Below, piece by piece: positions 1 to 7,898 of a stretch of 11,705 bases of DNA; the stretch's first letter is position 1, and each line of letters opens with the position of its first letter. The stretch is taken from NCBI GenBank assembly GCA_019911785.1, contig JAIOJM010000109.1, forward strand, positions 1 to 11,705, read 5' to 3'. The DNA comes from Sulfuricella sp. (GTDB taxonomy: Bacteria; Pseudomonadota; Gammaproteobacteria; Burkholderiales; Sulfuricellaceae). Made by a program: the position numbers and the translations under genes. The notes below the pieces were generated by a model. It saw only the letters and a program-made list of their open reading frames with translations, was not told the DNA's origin and ran no database searches.

Positions 1-314
1 GCGATCAGCGCCGGGAAGCCGAAGGCGTTGGCGTTGAGCGTGCCCACCGCGCACATCGCGCCGACGAACATCACCGCCATCTTGTCGGCGTTGAAAACGA
101 ACAGCAGCAGCGCCACCAGCTGGGTGGCGAAGACGAAGGTGAGCAGCGTCGACATCAGATAGGTACGCCGTTCCAGGCGCAACTGGCGCTCGGAACCGCT
201 GGCGATGTCCCAGTGGCGCACCAGTTCCCAGGCGAGAGGAGCGGCGGCGGCGAGCAGCGCCACACTGACGGCGGAGGCCAGCAGCAGCGCGATGATCGCC
301 GGCTGAAACAGCAT
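1..314 (-). CDS. Partial integral membrane protein of unknown function, ABC-operon partner
   Basis: The reading frame opens with ATG at 314, one base after the stop of the ABC ATPase gene, and runs off the left edge, so only the first 104 residues are visible. It is strongly hydrophobic, with three likely membrane segments at about residues 5-27, 55-75 and 80-103. A charged, Arg-rich loop (about 30-51) lies between the first two. The stretch MCAVGTLNANAFGFP at 87-101 resembles a conserved motif, but I cannot name the family. The near-overlap with the ATPase implies translational coupling, so the product may be a further membrane component of the FtsX-type ABC system upstream. Existence is well supported by coupling and composition; function is unknown. 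Confidence 0.72.
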   Translation of the reverse strand, partial: MLFQPAIIALLLASAVSVALLAAAAPLAWELVRHWDIASGSERQLRLERRTYLMSTLLTFVFATQLVALLLFVFNADKMAVMFVGAMCAVGTLNANAFGFPALI

Positions 315-315
315 C

Positions 316-993
316 TCAGGCGCCCCTCACCACGCGGCCGTCGCGCAGATTGACCACCGTATCGACCACCGTCGATTCGATAACCAGCGGGTCGTGGCTG
401 GTCAGCAGGATGGTCTTGCCCTGCTCCTTGAGGTTTTCCAGAATCGCCAGGAATTCTCGCGACAGCGCGGTGTCGAGATTGGCGGTCGGTTCGTCGGCGA
501 TCACCACCTCCGGATCGTTGATCATGGCGCGGGCGATGGCGACGCGCTGCTGCTCGCCGCCGGACAGCCATTCGACGCGGGCGTCACGGCGATGGCCGAG
601 CTTGAGCGAGTCCAGCAGGGTTTCGGCGCGGTCGTGCAGCGCGCGCCAATCGCCGCCGAGCGGGTAGGCCGGCAGCATGACGTTGTCGCGTGCCGTGAGT
701 CCCTTGATGAGATTGAACTGCTGGAAGACGAAACCGAAGGTACTGCGCCGGATTTCGGTGAGGAAGCGCTCCGGCAGACCCGAGATGTCACGCTCCCTGA
801 GATGGACGCGACCGCTGGTGGGGCGCGCCAGACAGCCGACGATGGTCAGCAGGGTGGTCTTGCCCGAGCCGCTCGGGCCGCACAGGGCGGTCACCCGTTG
901 CGCCTCGATTTCCAGGTCGATGCCGTCGAGCGCCCAGAACTCGTTTTCGCGCCCCTGGTTGTAGGCTTTGCGGATGTTGGTAAGTTTTATCAT
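316..993 (-). CDS. ABC transporter ATP-binding protein, LolD/MacB type
   Basis: This 225-residue ATPase has the full set of ABC motifs: Walker A GPSGSGKT at 39-46, Q-loop glutamine near 91-92, signature LSGGEQ at 143-148, Walker B VVIADEP at 163-169, D-loop NLD at 172-174 and switch histidine H200. Length and sequence fit the LolD/MacB/FtsE class, which pairs with FtsX-fold permeases and usually performs mechanotransmission or extraction from the inner membrane rather than classical import. The ATG at 993 lies 4 bases after the permease stop, and the next membrane gene starts 1 base after this stop, so the three form one translation unit. Substrate cannot be read from the sequence. The Sco1 and DUF2946 neighbours make a link to copper or cytochrome oxidase biogenesis plausible, which is inference. 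Confidence 0.93.
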   Translation of the reverse strand: MIKLTNIRKAYNQGRENEFWALDGIDLEIEAQRVTALCGPSGSGKTTLLTIVGCLARPTSGRVHLRERDISGLPERFLTEIRRSTFGFVFQQFNLIKGLTARDNVMLPAYPLGGDWRALHDRAETLLDSLKLGHRRDARVEWLSGGEQQRVAIARAMINDPEVVIADEPTANLDTALSREFLAILENLKEQGKTILLTSHDPLVIESTVVDTVVNLRDGRVVRGA

Positions 994-997
994 GATG

Positions 998-2149
998 TCA
1001 GCTTCGCATCACCGCATCCGGATCGGTGATCGCCGCGCGCCAGATCGGCACGATGGTCGCCACCGTGTAGGGGAATACCGTGAAGAAGAACAGCGTGGCG
1101 ACCTGAAAGCCGTCCACCGCCGGCACCAGCTCGAAGCGCGGATACAGCACCGCCCAGCCCTTCAACACCGGCTCGAACAGCGCCGAGGAAAAGCGGAATA
1201 CGTGCAGGTAGGCGGCGACGTAGCCGAGCAGGAACGCTGTCAGGGAGATCAGTGCGCCTTCCCAGAATTTCATCTTGAGCACGTCGCCGGTTTCCCAGCC
1301 GATCGCCTTGAGGATACCGATTTCGCGCTTTTCCTCGGCCGACAGCCCGGAGGCTTTTTCCCAGGCGAAGATGGCAAAGGCGAGGATGCCGCCGGAAAGC
1401 AGCACCAGCACGATGCCCTCGCGCCAGTTGAAGATGGATTCGTAGGTGCGCAGCACCTCCTCGCGCAGGATGGGGCGCGAATCAGGCAGCGTTTCGGCGA
1501 GTTTGGCGGCGATGTTGCGCACTTCCTGCGGGTTGGCCACCGACAGCGCGATGTCGGTGTAATGGCCGGCAGGAATCTGGAAGAAGGCGCGGTAATCGGC
1601 TTCGCTCAACAAAATGAGGTCGGCGCTGACCAGCTCCGCCTCGTGCGGCAGCACCGCCGCCACCGCGAACGAGAACAGCCGCCCCGAGTAGGAGCGGAAG
1701 GAAATCAGGTTGCCGGGCACCAAACCGCGCTCGCGCGCCACTGCCGCGCCGACCACGATTTTGCCGTCGGCGACTTTCCCGGCTGCGACAGCTGCCGCCG
1801 TCGGCACCATGAAAGTGTAGTTGGCCTTGACCACCGCATCGTAATAGTAGCCCCACAGCCGCCCTTCCTTCTTCTGCACGCCCCGGATGCGGCCGAGCTT
1901 TTCCAGGTAGCCGGGCGGGATCAGGTCGTGCCGGCCGGCGACCATGCGCTGGACGATGACTTCGGGCGAGTTTTGCAGCACCTGCGCGGCCTCGCGCCGC
2001 AGTGCGCTGGTATACAGCATCACCGAGGCAAGCAGGAATACGATCAGCGTGTAGACCAGCAGCAGGCCGATGTTCTTCAGCTTGCGCCGCGCCAGCGACG
2101 CCAGGGTGAAATCAATCAGGGCGGTTTGTTTTTTTATCCAGATTTTCAT
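998..2149 (-). CDS. FtsX/MacB-like ABC transporter permease
   Basis: From ATG 2149 the protein has 383 residues; an in-frame TTG at 2161 would add four. The layout is typical of FtsX-domain permeases. One N-terminal membrane helix (about 28-48) is followed by a periplasmic domain of about 195 residues. Three C-terminal helices follow (about 245-265, 298-316 and 350-372), and the chain ends in the family-typical I-W-R-A-A-x-x-D-P-x-x-x-M-R tail. The cytoplasmic coupling loop is also characteristic: EKREIGILKAIGW at about 273-285. The start overlaps the 3' end of the upstream exported-protein gene by 38 bases, implying coupling, and no good ribosome-binding site is visible. It should form a dimeric transporter with the ATPase encoded next. 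The substrate is unknown. Confidence 0.9.
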   Translation of the reverse strand: MKIWIKKQTALIDFTLASLARRKLKNIGLLLVYTLIVFLLASVMLYTSALRREAAQVLQNSPEVIVQRMVAGRHDLIPPGYLEKLGRIRGVQKKEGRLWGYYYDAVVKANYTFMVPTAAAVAAGKVADGKIVVGAAVARERGLVPGNLISFRSYSGRLFSFAVAAVLPHEAELVSADLILLSEADYRAFFQIPAGHYTDIALSVANPQEVRNIAAKLAETLPDSRPILREEVLRTYESIFNWREGIVLVLLSGGILAFAIFAWEKASGLSAEEKREIGILKAIGWETGDVLKMKFWEGALISLTAFLLGYVAAYLHVFRFSSALFEPVLKGWAVLYPRFELVPAVDGFQVATLFFFTVFPYTVATIVPIWRAAITDPDAVMRS

Positions 2150-2447
2150 AGGAGGCGACAACGCTGCGTGGTGGCGGCAACAAGGCGCCGCTCGGAAAAT
2201 GTTCGAGGCCCATGGGGTGATCCTGGAAGGCGCTGTGCAAGTCGGCCTGGGAAGGGTGTCGCGTGTAGCGGGCTTCGGTAAACAAGCACAGGTCGGTCAG
2301 CCCCAGTTGTTCCACCAGCTGCCCATTCGCCGCCAGTAGTGTGGCTCGGTTGGCTTGCCGGCTGGCGGTGTCGGCGAAGGTCAAGAAAAACGCCGTCGCG
2401 ATGCAAGCGAGGAAGACCAAGGCGCGGTGGGAATTTCTCGACAGCAT
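2112..2447 (-). CDS. Small exported protein with Cys/His residues, unknown function
   Basis: The 111-residue product starts at ATG 2447, 12 bases after the sco1 stop, and its 3' end overlaps the permease start. Residues 1-29 look like a signal peptide or signal anchor: basic N-terminus (R4, R8), hydrophobic core around LVFLACIATAFFLTFA, possible cleavage after the ADTAS region. There is no canonical lipobox, because the hydrophobic core continues past C15. The remaining part carries C54, H64, H71, H77 and H83 within a compact segment around YTRHPSQADLHSAFQDHP, a pattern that could bind a metal. I do not recognise a named family. Position between Sco1 and the FtsX-type ABC genes suggests a periplasmic partner of one of them. 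That is inference. Confidence 0.75.
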   Translation of the reverse strand: MLSRNSHRALVFLACIATAFFLTFADTASRQANRATLLAANGQLVEQLGLTDLCLFTEARYTRHPSQADLHSAFQDHPMGLEHFPSGALLPPPRSVVASYENLDKKTNRPD

Positions 2448-2459
2448 GGCGGGCAGGGA

Positions 2460-3062
2460 TCAGGGCAAGAATTTGCGCACGCTATCGACCACTTTCGCCG
2501 CATTGGCGCCATACTCGATTTCCCCCGCCAGCCGTCCGTCGGGATCGATGACGTAGGTCTGGGCGGAGTGGTCTACCGCGTAACCGCCGTCCGGGCGCGG
2601 CGCCTCCTTGATGAAGCTGGCGCCGTAGGCGCGCGTCACCGCCGCGATTTGCTCGGGCGTGCCGGTGGCGCCGATCATGTCGGGATGGAAATAGGCGGTG
2701 TATTCCTTGAGCTTGGCCGGCGTGTCGCGCTCCGGGTCCACCGAAACGTACAGCAGCCGCGTCTTGCTGCGTTCTTCCGGGGAAAGCCGCGTCAGCGCCT
2801 GGGCGCCCGCCGCCATGGAAGCCGGGCAAACATCAGGACAGTTGGTGTAGCCGAAGTACAGCAGCACCACCTTCCCGCGCAGGTCGCGCAACGAGATCGG
2901 GCCATCCGCGGTTTGCAGGGTGAAATCCCCACCCACCGGGCGCTCAGCGAGGGAGGGCGCGCTGCCCTGCCCGACCCATCCCGGCGTCAACCACAACAGC
3001 CCGAGCGCAACGGCCAACCCGAGCGCTACGATGGCCAGCAGGATATTCCGGCGCCGGGTCAT
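2460..3062 (-). CDS. sco1: Sco1/SenC family copper chaperone for cytochrome oxidase assembly
   Basis: This is a membrane-anchored thioredoxin-fold protein of the Sco1/SenC/PrrC family, which delivers copper to, or reduces, the CuA site of cytochrome c oxidase in the periplasm. From ATG 3062 it has 200 residues. A basic start (TRRR) leads into one membrane anchor (about 7-28), then the Sco domain. The metal/redox motif CPDVC (C75 and C79) follows the strand GKVVLLYFGYTN, the VSVDPERDT signature is at about 107-115, and the third copper ligand is H165 in VDHSAQ. An alternative TTG start at 3095 overlaps the upstream stop (TTGA), which would allow coupling and add 11 residues; I prefer the ATG because the basic residues then lie directly at the N-terminus. 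Length is normal for the family. Confidence 0.94.
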   Translation of the reverse strand: MTRRRNILLAIVALGLAVALGLLWLTPGWVGQGSAPSLAERPVGGDFTLQTADGPISLRDLRGKVVLLYFGYTNCPDVCPASMAAGAQALTRLSPEERSKTRLLYVSVDPERDTPAKLKEYTAYFHPDMIGATGTPEQIAAVTRAYGASFIKEAPRPDGGYAVDHSAQTYVIDPDGRLAGEIEYGANAAKVVDSVRKFLP

Positions 3063-3091
3063 GACGGCGGCTTTCGATGGTGCGGCGCTGT

Positions 3092-3277
3092 TCAAACCCG
3101 GTTCGAGGCGCGCATCAAGGCGCCGCGCAGGGCGATGGTCAGGGTGGAGCCCAGACCGATGCGCTGCGCCAGTGCCGGCAGGATAATCAGCGAAGCCAGC
3201 GCGAAGCCGGCGCCCAGCAGCAGCGAAGTCATTTCACTGTCGTTGCGGGAATCCGCGACAGGTTTGGTTTCTTTCAT
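3092..3277 (-). CDS. 61-residue single-span membrane protein, unknown function
   Basis: The ATG at 3277 is preceded by AGGACGG with a spacing of about 5 bases, a good ribosome-binding site that decides this start; the longer open frame upstream is not coding. The product has a polar N-terminus (residues 1-15), one membrane helix (about 17-37, LLLGAGFALASLIILPALA) and a short basic C-terminal tail. The stop overlaps the alternative TTG start of sco1, so the two genes are probably translated together. No family is recognised and there are no cysteines or histidines to suggest metal binding. It could be an accessory membrane peptide of the Sco1 or ABC module. Confidence 0.68.
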   Translation of the reverse strand: MKETKPVADSRNDSEMTSLLLGAGFALASLIILPALAQRIGLGSTLTIALRGALMRASNRV

Positions 3278-3369
3278 GATGGCCGTCCTTTTTCTCTTTA
3301 CGCGATGCAAAGCCGCGCCGACGGCGCGGCGACGAGACGCATCCGCCCGCGAACGGGCAGACAGGGACA

Positions 3370-3762
3370 TCAGGCAAGCGAAGGAGGACCGCGCTTGTGA
3401 GAGGCTGACCAGAAAAGAAGGGGATTGCGGACGATTTGCCGGTCGCTCGCCACGATCATCACCGTTTGCGGCGGGACGAACACGGCGGCCGCCTGTTCGG
3501 TGGGGGGCGGCGGCGTGCCGGCGGACGGACAGAACTGACAGTGCTTGAAGCCGTGCGCGGAGGAAGTGTCCTCGCCGCCCGTCCCGGACACCAGCACCTT
3601 CTTGAGACCGAAGCTGGTGCACATCTCGACCACCGCGCCGCCCTTGCCCGCCGCCATCGCATACGACAGCGTCGGCGCGAGCGCATTGAGCAACACCGCG
3701 AACAAGGCCATGAAGGCGGAACGGCGCATGAGACGACGCGTTATGTCGGCGATGGAGAGCAT
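3370..3762 (-). CDS. DUF2946-family exported Cys/His protein
   Basis: The product has 130 residues from ATG 3762. Residues 1-35 form a signal peptide (basic TRRLMRRS, hydrophobic AFMALFAVLLNALAP, cleavage likely after SYA). The mature part has the two features I associate with DUF2946: a cysteine in VEMCTSFG (C48) and a downstream H-x3-H-C-x2-C cluster (H70, H74, C75, C78) in HGFKHCQFCPS. Between C78 and residue 100 there is a Pro/Ala-rich linker. DUF2946 proteins have no firm function but are often found beside copper or TonB-dependent uptake genes, and the Cys/His set would suit copper binding in the periplasm. It sits 53 bases after the ATP-grasp-like gene and 92 bases ahead of the 61-residue gene. 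Confidence 0.85.
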   Translation of the reverse strand: MLSIADITRRLMRRSAFMALFAVLLNALAPTLSYAMAAGKGGAVVEMCTSFGLKKVLVSGTGGEDTSSAHGFKHCQFCPSAGTPPPPTEQAAAVFVPPQTVMIVASDRQIVRNPLLFWSASHKRGPPSLA

Positions 3763-3815
3763 GCAAAAATGATAGCAGACTCCGGATATGTTTGCGACGG
3801 GGCACGCAATATTTT

Positions 3816-5066
3816 TCAGCCTTCGATCAGCACCGGGGCGAAGCCTCCAAACGGGGTGCGGAAATTGGTGGTTTGCCCCTGGTAGAGGCGCGCCGCGATC
3901 AGCTGGGTGGCGCCGGCGTAGACGTAACAGCGGAAATCCATTTTCAGCGAGACGGGCGTTGCCGCGTCGCGCAACATGCGTTCGCTGGGCGGTACGAAAG
4001 CCTGCGCTACGTACTGGCCGGCGAGGATGTCCTGCCAGACGCGGCGGGTCAGCTTTTCGCCGCGATAGGCTCCGCGTCCGCCAAACCCGTGTGCCGGCTT
4101 GAAAAACAGATGGCGCCGCTCGCGCCACAGGGATTCGGCATTGTCCGGCCCGACTTCAACCGTGGCCGGGACGCCGCGTGCCAATACGGCGACAACGTCC
4201 TCGGGCGCGCCCAGCTGGCGCAGGCGGTCCGGATCGCTCAACAGCACCAGGTTGCGCTTGTCGGCGTAGAGGGCGTGCGCGCGCGGGTGCGGCGTCACGA
4301 CCACGGCGCCTTCCAGGTAGGCGCGGCGCAAGCCGGCGTGGGCCGGCTGTTCCAGCATGAAATCGGTAACGCGGTTGTAAACCAGGTCGATTGGCGTGTC
4401 GCCATGCCAGAGCAAACCATCCCGGTAAACCAGTGCGCCGGCGTCTGCCACCTCGGCCAGCAGCCCGTGGCGGCGGAACAGCTCGCGAAACATCAGGAAC
4501 TCGGGGTAAAGATATTGCCCGGCGGGGTCGTCATCCACGATGGCAATCGCGCGCAACGGCCGGTCGCCGCGCTGGAGGCGCCATTCATCGCGGAACATGG
4601 CGACGAAGGCGTCTTCCCGGCTTGCCGCATCCGGTTGGCCGGCGGGCAACGAATTCGCCAGCACGGCATTGAGCAATCCTCCGCCGGCGTTGGTGTTGAT
4701 CTCGATGAGCTGGGGAACGCCATCAGCGAGATGGAAGTCGTAGCCGAGAAAAACACCGCGAGCGCCCGGATCGAAACGGGCGATCGCCGGGGAACGGGAA
4801 AGCACCGCGTCACGGTAGGCAGGCAACGCCACCACCGCTTCTACCGCCGCGATGGTGGCGCGCATCAGTGCATCCGCGTCGCGCGTAAGATGCGCCGCTG
4901 ACGTGGCGAACAGGTGGGGGCGCTGTTCAAGCAGGGCGCGGCAGGCTTCTTCGCCACCGCAGCGCTGCGCCAGCAGCCCGCGCAGCCGGGAAAAATCGAC
5001 GAGGGGGAAAGCGCTTGCGCCGCAGGCCTGTACTGGGCTTGTCGAAGAGGGCAGTTGGGTGGTCAA
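3816..5066 (-). CDS. ATP-grasp-like protein, possible ligase of unknown substrate
   Basis: From TTG 5066 the product has 416 residues and appears cytoplasmic, with no signal peptide or membrane segment. The start is chosen because it is the first possible codon after the upstream stop (TAA 5074-5072). The next in-frame ATG would remove about 67 residues, and an ATG at 5198 would overlap the preceding gene heavily. ATP-grasp-like signs are LIEINTNAGGG (about 120-130), VYNRVTDF (229-236), a Lys plus Gly-rich loop in FFKPAHGFGGRG (321-332), a hinge-like YVAQAFVPP (352-360), then KMDFR (375-379) and NFRTPFGGFA (401-410), where acidic and Asn residues could bind Mg. The order differs from simple ATP-grasp proteins and may be permuted. 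The fold call is moderate; the substrate is unknown. Confidence 0.85.
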   Translation of the reverse strand: MTTQLPSSTSPVQACGASAFPLVDFSRLRGLLAQRCGGEEACRALLEQRPHLFATSAAHLTRDADALMRATIAAVEAVVALPAYRDAVLSRSPAIARFDPGARGVFLGYDFHLADGVPQLIEINTNAGGGLLNAVLANSLPAGQPDAASREDAFVAMFRDEWRLQRGDRPLRAIAIVDDDPAGQYLYPEFLMFRELFRRHGLLAEVADAGALVYRDGLLWHGDTPIDLVYNRVTDFMLEQPAHAGLRRAYLEGAVVVTPHPRAHALYADKRNLVLLSDPDRLRQLGAPEDVVAVLARGVPATVEVGPDNAESLWRERRHLFFKPAHGFGGRGAYRGEKLTRRVWQDILAGQYVAQAFVPPSERMLRDAATPVSLKMDFRCYVYAGATQLIAARLYQGQTTNFRTPFGGFAPVLIEG

Positions 5067-5071
5067 TCCGG

Positions 5072-5329
5072 TTATTCTTCGAAAGTCTTGTTGCGCGCCT
5101 TGTACAACGCGATATGCCAGACGGCGAAGCCGAGCAGCGCCACGCCGGCCAGCGTATGGTAGCGCATCACCTTGCGGCTGCGAGCCATCGCCGACCATAC
5201 CAGCACGCCCATCGATGCGCCCATGCCGGCCTTCGCCAGCGTGCGCTGGGTGGCGATGGCCTGGTTTTTGCGCGTGTTTATGGCCTGGTTTTTTCGTGTG
5301 TTATTGGGGAGGGCGGGAGATTTTTCCAT
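5072..5329 (-). CDS. Small two-helix membrane protein, unknown function
   Basis: From ATG 5329 the product has 85 residues; an in-frame ATG at 5350 would give 92. Neither has a clear ribosome-binding site. I prefer 5329 because the predicted transcription start near 5361 would leave only about 10 bases ahead of 5350. The N-terminus is polar and carries the 8-residue sequence NTRKNQAI twice in tandem. Two probable membrane segments follow, at about 35-52 (GMGASMGVLVWSAM) and 60-76 (LAGVALLGFAVWHIALY). The gene is the first of the minus-strand run and ends 5 bases before the ATP-grasp-like start, so the two are very likely cotranscribed and may act together. No family is recognised. Confidence 0.7.
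   Translation of the reverse strand: MEKSPALPNNTRKNQAINTRKNQAIATQRTLAKAGMGASMGVLVWSAMARSRKVMRYHTLAGVALLGFAVWHIALYKARNKTFEE
5258..5305. repeat. 24-bp tandem duplication inside a gene
   Basis: Two adjacent 24-bp units, 5258-5281 and 5282-5305, both begin GGCCTGGTTTTT and differ at only a few positions. On the minus strand they encode the octapeptide NTRKNQAI twice, so the duplication keeps frame. It lies in the polar N-terminal region of the small membrane protein, ahead of the first membrane helix. Confidence 0.85.
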
Positions 5330-5367
5330 GCTGGGGGCTTTCGCTGTCATTCCTGAATGTGGTCGGC

Positions 5368-5397
5368 AAAGTAGCACTGCGGATAATCGGGTGTCAA
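5368..5397 (-). promoter_or_regulatory. Predicted sigma-70 promoter of the minus-strand operon
   Basis: On the minus strand a perfect -35 box TTGACA (5397-5392) is followed after 18 bases by TACTTT (5373-5368), preceded by TGC, which gives an extended -10 element (TGnTACTTT). Transcription would start near 5361, just upstream of both candidate ATGs of the first gene. No clear CueR-type dyad was found in the intergenic region between this promoter and copA. Confidence 0.55.
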
Positions 5398-5488
5398 CCG
5401 GCAGCCGCTTCCCAGAATTTTTCACCGCAGCGAACTTGTATCATGCATTCCAAATCGCAGTGGGTGGCGGCAGGATGTGTGGATGATG

Positions 5489-5494
5489 TAGAAT
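5489..5494 (+). promoter_or_regulatory. copA: Possible -10 box just ahead of copA
   Basis: TAGAAT matches the -10 consensus at five of six positions and lies 9 bases before the copA ATG, which would give an almost leaderless transcript. No convincing -35 box stands 16-18 bases upstream, so an activator would be needed, as is usual for copper-responsive copA promoters. I could not identify a MerR-type operator dyad. Weak call. Confidence 0.25.
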
Positions 5495-5503
5495 CCAATT
5501 GAA

Positions 5504-7885
5504 ATGTCAGCCTCCTCCCCCCAGCATATCGAACTTCCGATCGAAGGCATGACCTGCGCCGCCTGCTCTGCGCGCCTCGAAAGGAACCTCAACAAGCTGC
5601 CCGGCGTAAAGGCCGCGGTCAACCTCGCCAGCGAAAAGGCCCGCATCGAATTCGACCCGGCGCTGAACTCGCCCGCCGAGCTGGTGCAGGCCATCCAGAA
5701 AACCGGTTTTTCCGTACCCGATCAAGAGCTGGTGCTGGAACTGGAAGGCATGACCTGCGCCGCCTGCGCCGCGCGGATCGAAAAGGTGCTGAACAAGATC
5801 GACGGCGTCAGCGCCACGGTCAATTTTGCCACGGAAAAAGCCCGCATCCGCGTCGCACCGGGCGCAGCCACCCTGGAAACGCTGATCGCCGCAATCATCA
5901 AGGCCGGCTACGGCGCTCACGAATCGATCGGCACCAGCCGCGAGGAGGAAAAGCAGCGGCGCGCCGCAGCTTACCGTAAGGAACTGCGCGTTTTCTGGAT
6001 TGCCGCGCTGTTGACGCTGCCGCTGGTGGCCCAGATGAGCGTGATGTTTCTCGGTTACCACGAAGACATTCTGCCGCGCTGGCTGCAATGGCTGCTCGCC
6101 ACGCCGGTGCAGTTCTGGGCGGGCAAGCGCTTCTATGTCGGCGCCTGGCACGCCCTGCGCGGCGGCGGCGCGAACATGGACGTTCTGGTCGTCCTCGGCA
6201 CCAGCATGGCCTACCTCTTCAGCGCCGTTGTCACCCTGTTCGGCCTCGACCAGCACGTGTATTTCGAAGCCGGCGCCGCCGTCATCACCCTGGTGCTGAT
6301 GGGCAAGCTGCTGGAGGCGCGCGCCAAGGCGGGAACCTCGGCGGCGATCGAGGAACTCGTCAAGCTCCAGCCCAGGACCGCCCGAATCGAGCGCGATGGC
6401 GAAATCGTCGAGGTCGATGCCGCCAGCCTCAAGGTCGGCGATGTGTTCGTCGTCCGTTCCGGCGAGAACATCCCGGTCGACGGCGAGGTGATCGAAGGCC
6501 GCTCCAGCGTGGTGGAAGCCATGCTCACCGGAGAAAGCCTGCCGGTGGCCAAAGAAACGGGCACGAAAGTATTCGCCGCCACCCAGAACCAGCAGGGCAT
6601 GCTCAAATGCCGCGCCACCGGCGTGGGCAGCCATACCGTGCTGGCCGGCATCATCCGCCTGGTGGAACAGGCGCAGGGATCGAAAGCGCCGATCCAGCGC
6701 CTGGCGGACGTGATTTCCGGCGTTTTCGTGCCGGCGGTGGTCGCCGTCAGCCTCGCCACCTTCGGCCTGTGGTGGGGCATCGGGGGCGAATTCACCGCAG
6801 CGCTGATCAACGCCGTGGCAGTGCTGGTGATCGCCTGCCCCTGCGCCCTGGGCCTTGCCACCCCCACCGCGATCATGGTGGGCACGGGAAACGGCGCCAA
6901 GGCGGGCATCCTGATCAGGAACGCGGAGGCGCTGGAACAGGCTGAGAAAATCCGCATTCTGGTGGTGGACAAAACCGGCACCCTGACCGAAGGCCGCCCC
7001 GTGGTCACCGACATCGTTCCGGCAGGAAGCGCCAGTATCGAAGAAGTGCTCCGCCTCGCCGCCACCCTGGAACAGGGGTCGGAGCATCCCCTGGCGAAGG
7101 CGATCACTGGCCGTGCCACCGGGGAGGGAATTACGCCGGGAGCCATCACCGGGTTCGCCGCCGTAACCGGCAAGGGCGTGCAGGGCGAAATCGGCGGCCG
7201 GCTCTACCGGCTCGGCTCCCCCGCCTTCCTCATCGAGCTGGGGCTGAAAACCAGTGAGGACACTGTCGCTCGTCTCCAGCAACAAGGCAAAACCGTGGTC
7301 ACCCTCAGCAACGAGGAAAACGTCGTCGGCTACCTCGCCATCGCCGATGCCCTGCGCGCAACCTCGGCCAGTGCCGTGGCACGGTTGCAGGCGATGGGCA
7401 TCGAGGTCGTCATGCTCACCGGCGACAATGCCGCCACCGCCCGCGCCATCGCCGCGCAGGCTGGCGTCGATCGCCATCTCTCAGACGTCCTGCCGCAGGA
7501 CAAGGCGGCAGAAATCCAGAATCTCAAAGCCCAGGGCAAAGTGGTCGGCATGGCCGGCGACGGCATCAACGATGCACCGGCACTGGCTGCGGCGGATGTG
7601 AGCTTTGCCGTCGGCAGCGGTACGGATGTCGCCATCGAAACCGCCGACGTCACGCTGATGCGCAACGACCTGACGAGCGTGGCCGACGCCATTGACCTGT
7701 CCCGCGCCACCCTGAAGAAAATCCGCCAGAACCTGTTCTTCGCTTTCATCTACAATGTGCTGGGCATCCCGCTGGCGGCGCTCGGCATGCTGAATCCGGT
7801 GATCGCCGGCGCGGCGATGGCGATGAGCTCGGTGTCGGTGGTGAGCAACTCGCTGCTGCTGAAACGCTGGAAGACGGGAAACTAA
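5504..7885 (+). CDS. copA: Copper-exporting P1B-type ATPase CopA
   Basis: This 793-residue inner-membrane pump hydrolyses ATP to export Cu(I) from the cytoplasm. It has two N-terminal heavy-metal domains, each with GMTCAAC (C18/C21 and C85/C88). The catalytic core is complete: TGES at 342-345, membrane metal site CPC at 445-447, phosphorylation motif DKTGT with D489, the SEHP histidine H528, and hinge GDGIND at 685-690. Y750-N751 and the M-x-x-S of the last helix (M774, S777 region) match the Cu(I) subgroup P1B-1. Length is normal for a two-HMA CopA. The ATG at 5504 gives a full first HMA, but no good ribosome-binding site precedes it. It is divergent from the sco1-containing run and is followed by copZ. 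Confidence 0.97.
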   Translation: MSASSPQHIELPIEGMTCAACSARLERNLNKLPGVKAAVNLASEKARIEFDPALNSPAELVQAIQKTGFSVPDQELVLELEGMTCAACAARIEKVLNKIDGVSATVNFATEKARIRVAPGAATLETLIAAIIKAGYGAHESIGTSREEEKQRRAAAYRKELRVFWIAALLTLPLVAQMSVMFLGYHEDILPRWLQWLLATPVQFWAGKRFYVGAWHALRGGGANMDVLVVLGTSMAYLFSAVVTLFGLDQHVYFEAGAAVITLVLMGKLLEARAKAGTSAAIEELVKLQPRTARIERDGEIVEVDAASLKVGDVFVVRSGENIPVDGEVIEGRSSVVEAMLTGESLPVAKETGTKVFAATQNQQGMLKCRATGVGSHTVLAGIIRLVEQAQGSKAPIQRLADVISGVFVPAVVAVSLATFGLWWGIGGEFTAALINAVAVLVIACPCALGLATPTAIMVGTGNGAKAGILIRNAEALEQAEKIRILVVDKTGTLTEGRPVVTDIVPAGSASIEEVLRLAATLEQGSEHPLAKAITGRATGEGITPGAITGFAAVTGKGVQGEIGGRLYRLGSPAFLIELGLKTSEDTVARLQQQGKTVVTLSNEENVVGYLAIADALRATSASAVARLQAMGIEVVMLTGDNAATARAIAAQAGVDRHLSDVLPQDKAAEIQNLKAQGKVVGMAGDGINDAPALAAADVSFAVGSGTDVAIETADVTLMRNDLTSVADAIDLSRATLKKIRQNLFFAFIYNVLGIPLAALGMLNPVIAGAAMAMSSVSVVSNSLLLKRWKTGN

Positions 7886-7898
7886 TTTTTTGAATTTT

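Noticed and set aside
2147..2160. Strong AGGAGG-like sequence on the plus strand near 2150
   Set aside because: No plausible plus-strand gene follows it; the area is covered by the minus-strand permease start and the exported-protein gene.
968..2281. Open frame of 437 codons on the plus strand opposite the FtsX-type permease
   Set aside because: The minus strand encodes a clear FtsX permease; the plus frame is a shadow with abundant His, Arg and Gln and no motifs.
3278..3805. Extension of the 61-residue gene into a 237-residue protein
   Set aside because: The extra upstream part is the out-of-frame shadow of the DUF2946 gene, and a good ribosome-binding site directly precedes ATG 3277.
5507..7477. 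Long open frame of 656 codons on the minus strand opposite copA
   Set aside because: It is fully antisense to a textbook CopA with all catalytic motifs. The translation is low-complexity, rich in Gly, His, Asp and Arg, as expected from GC-rich antisense frames.
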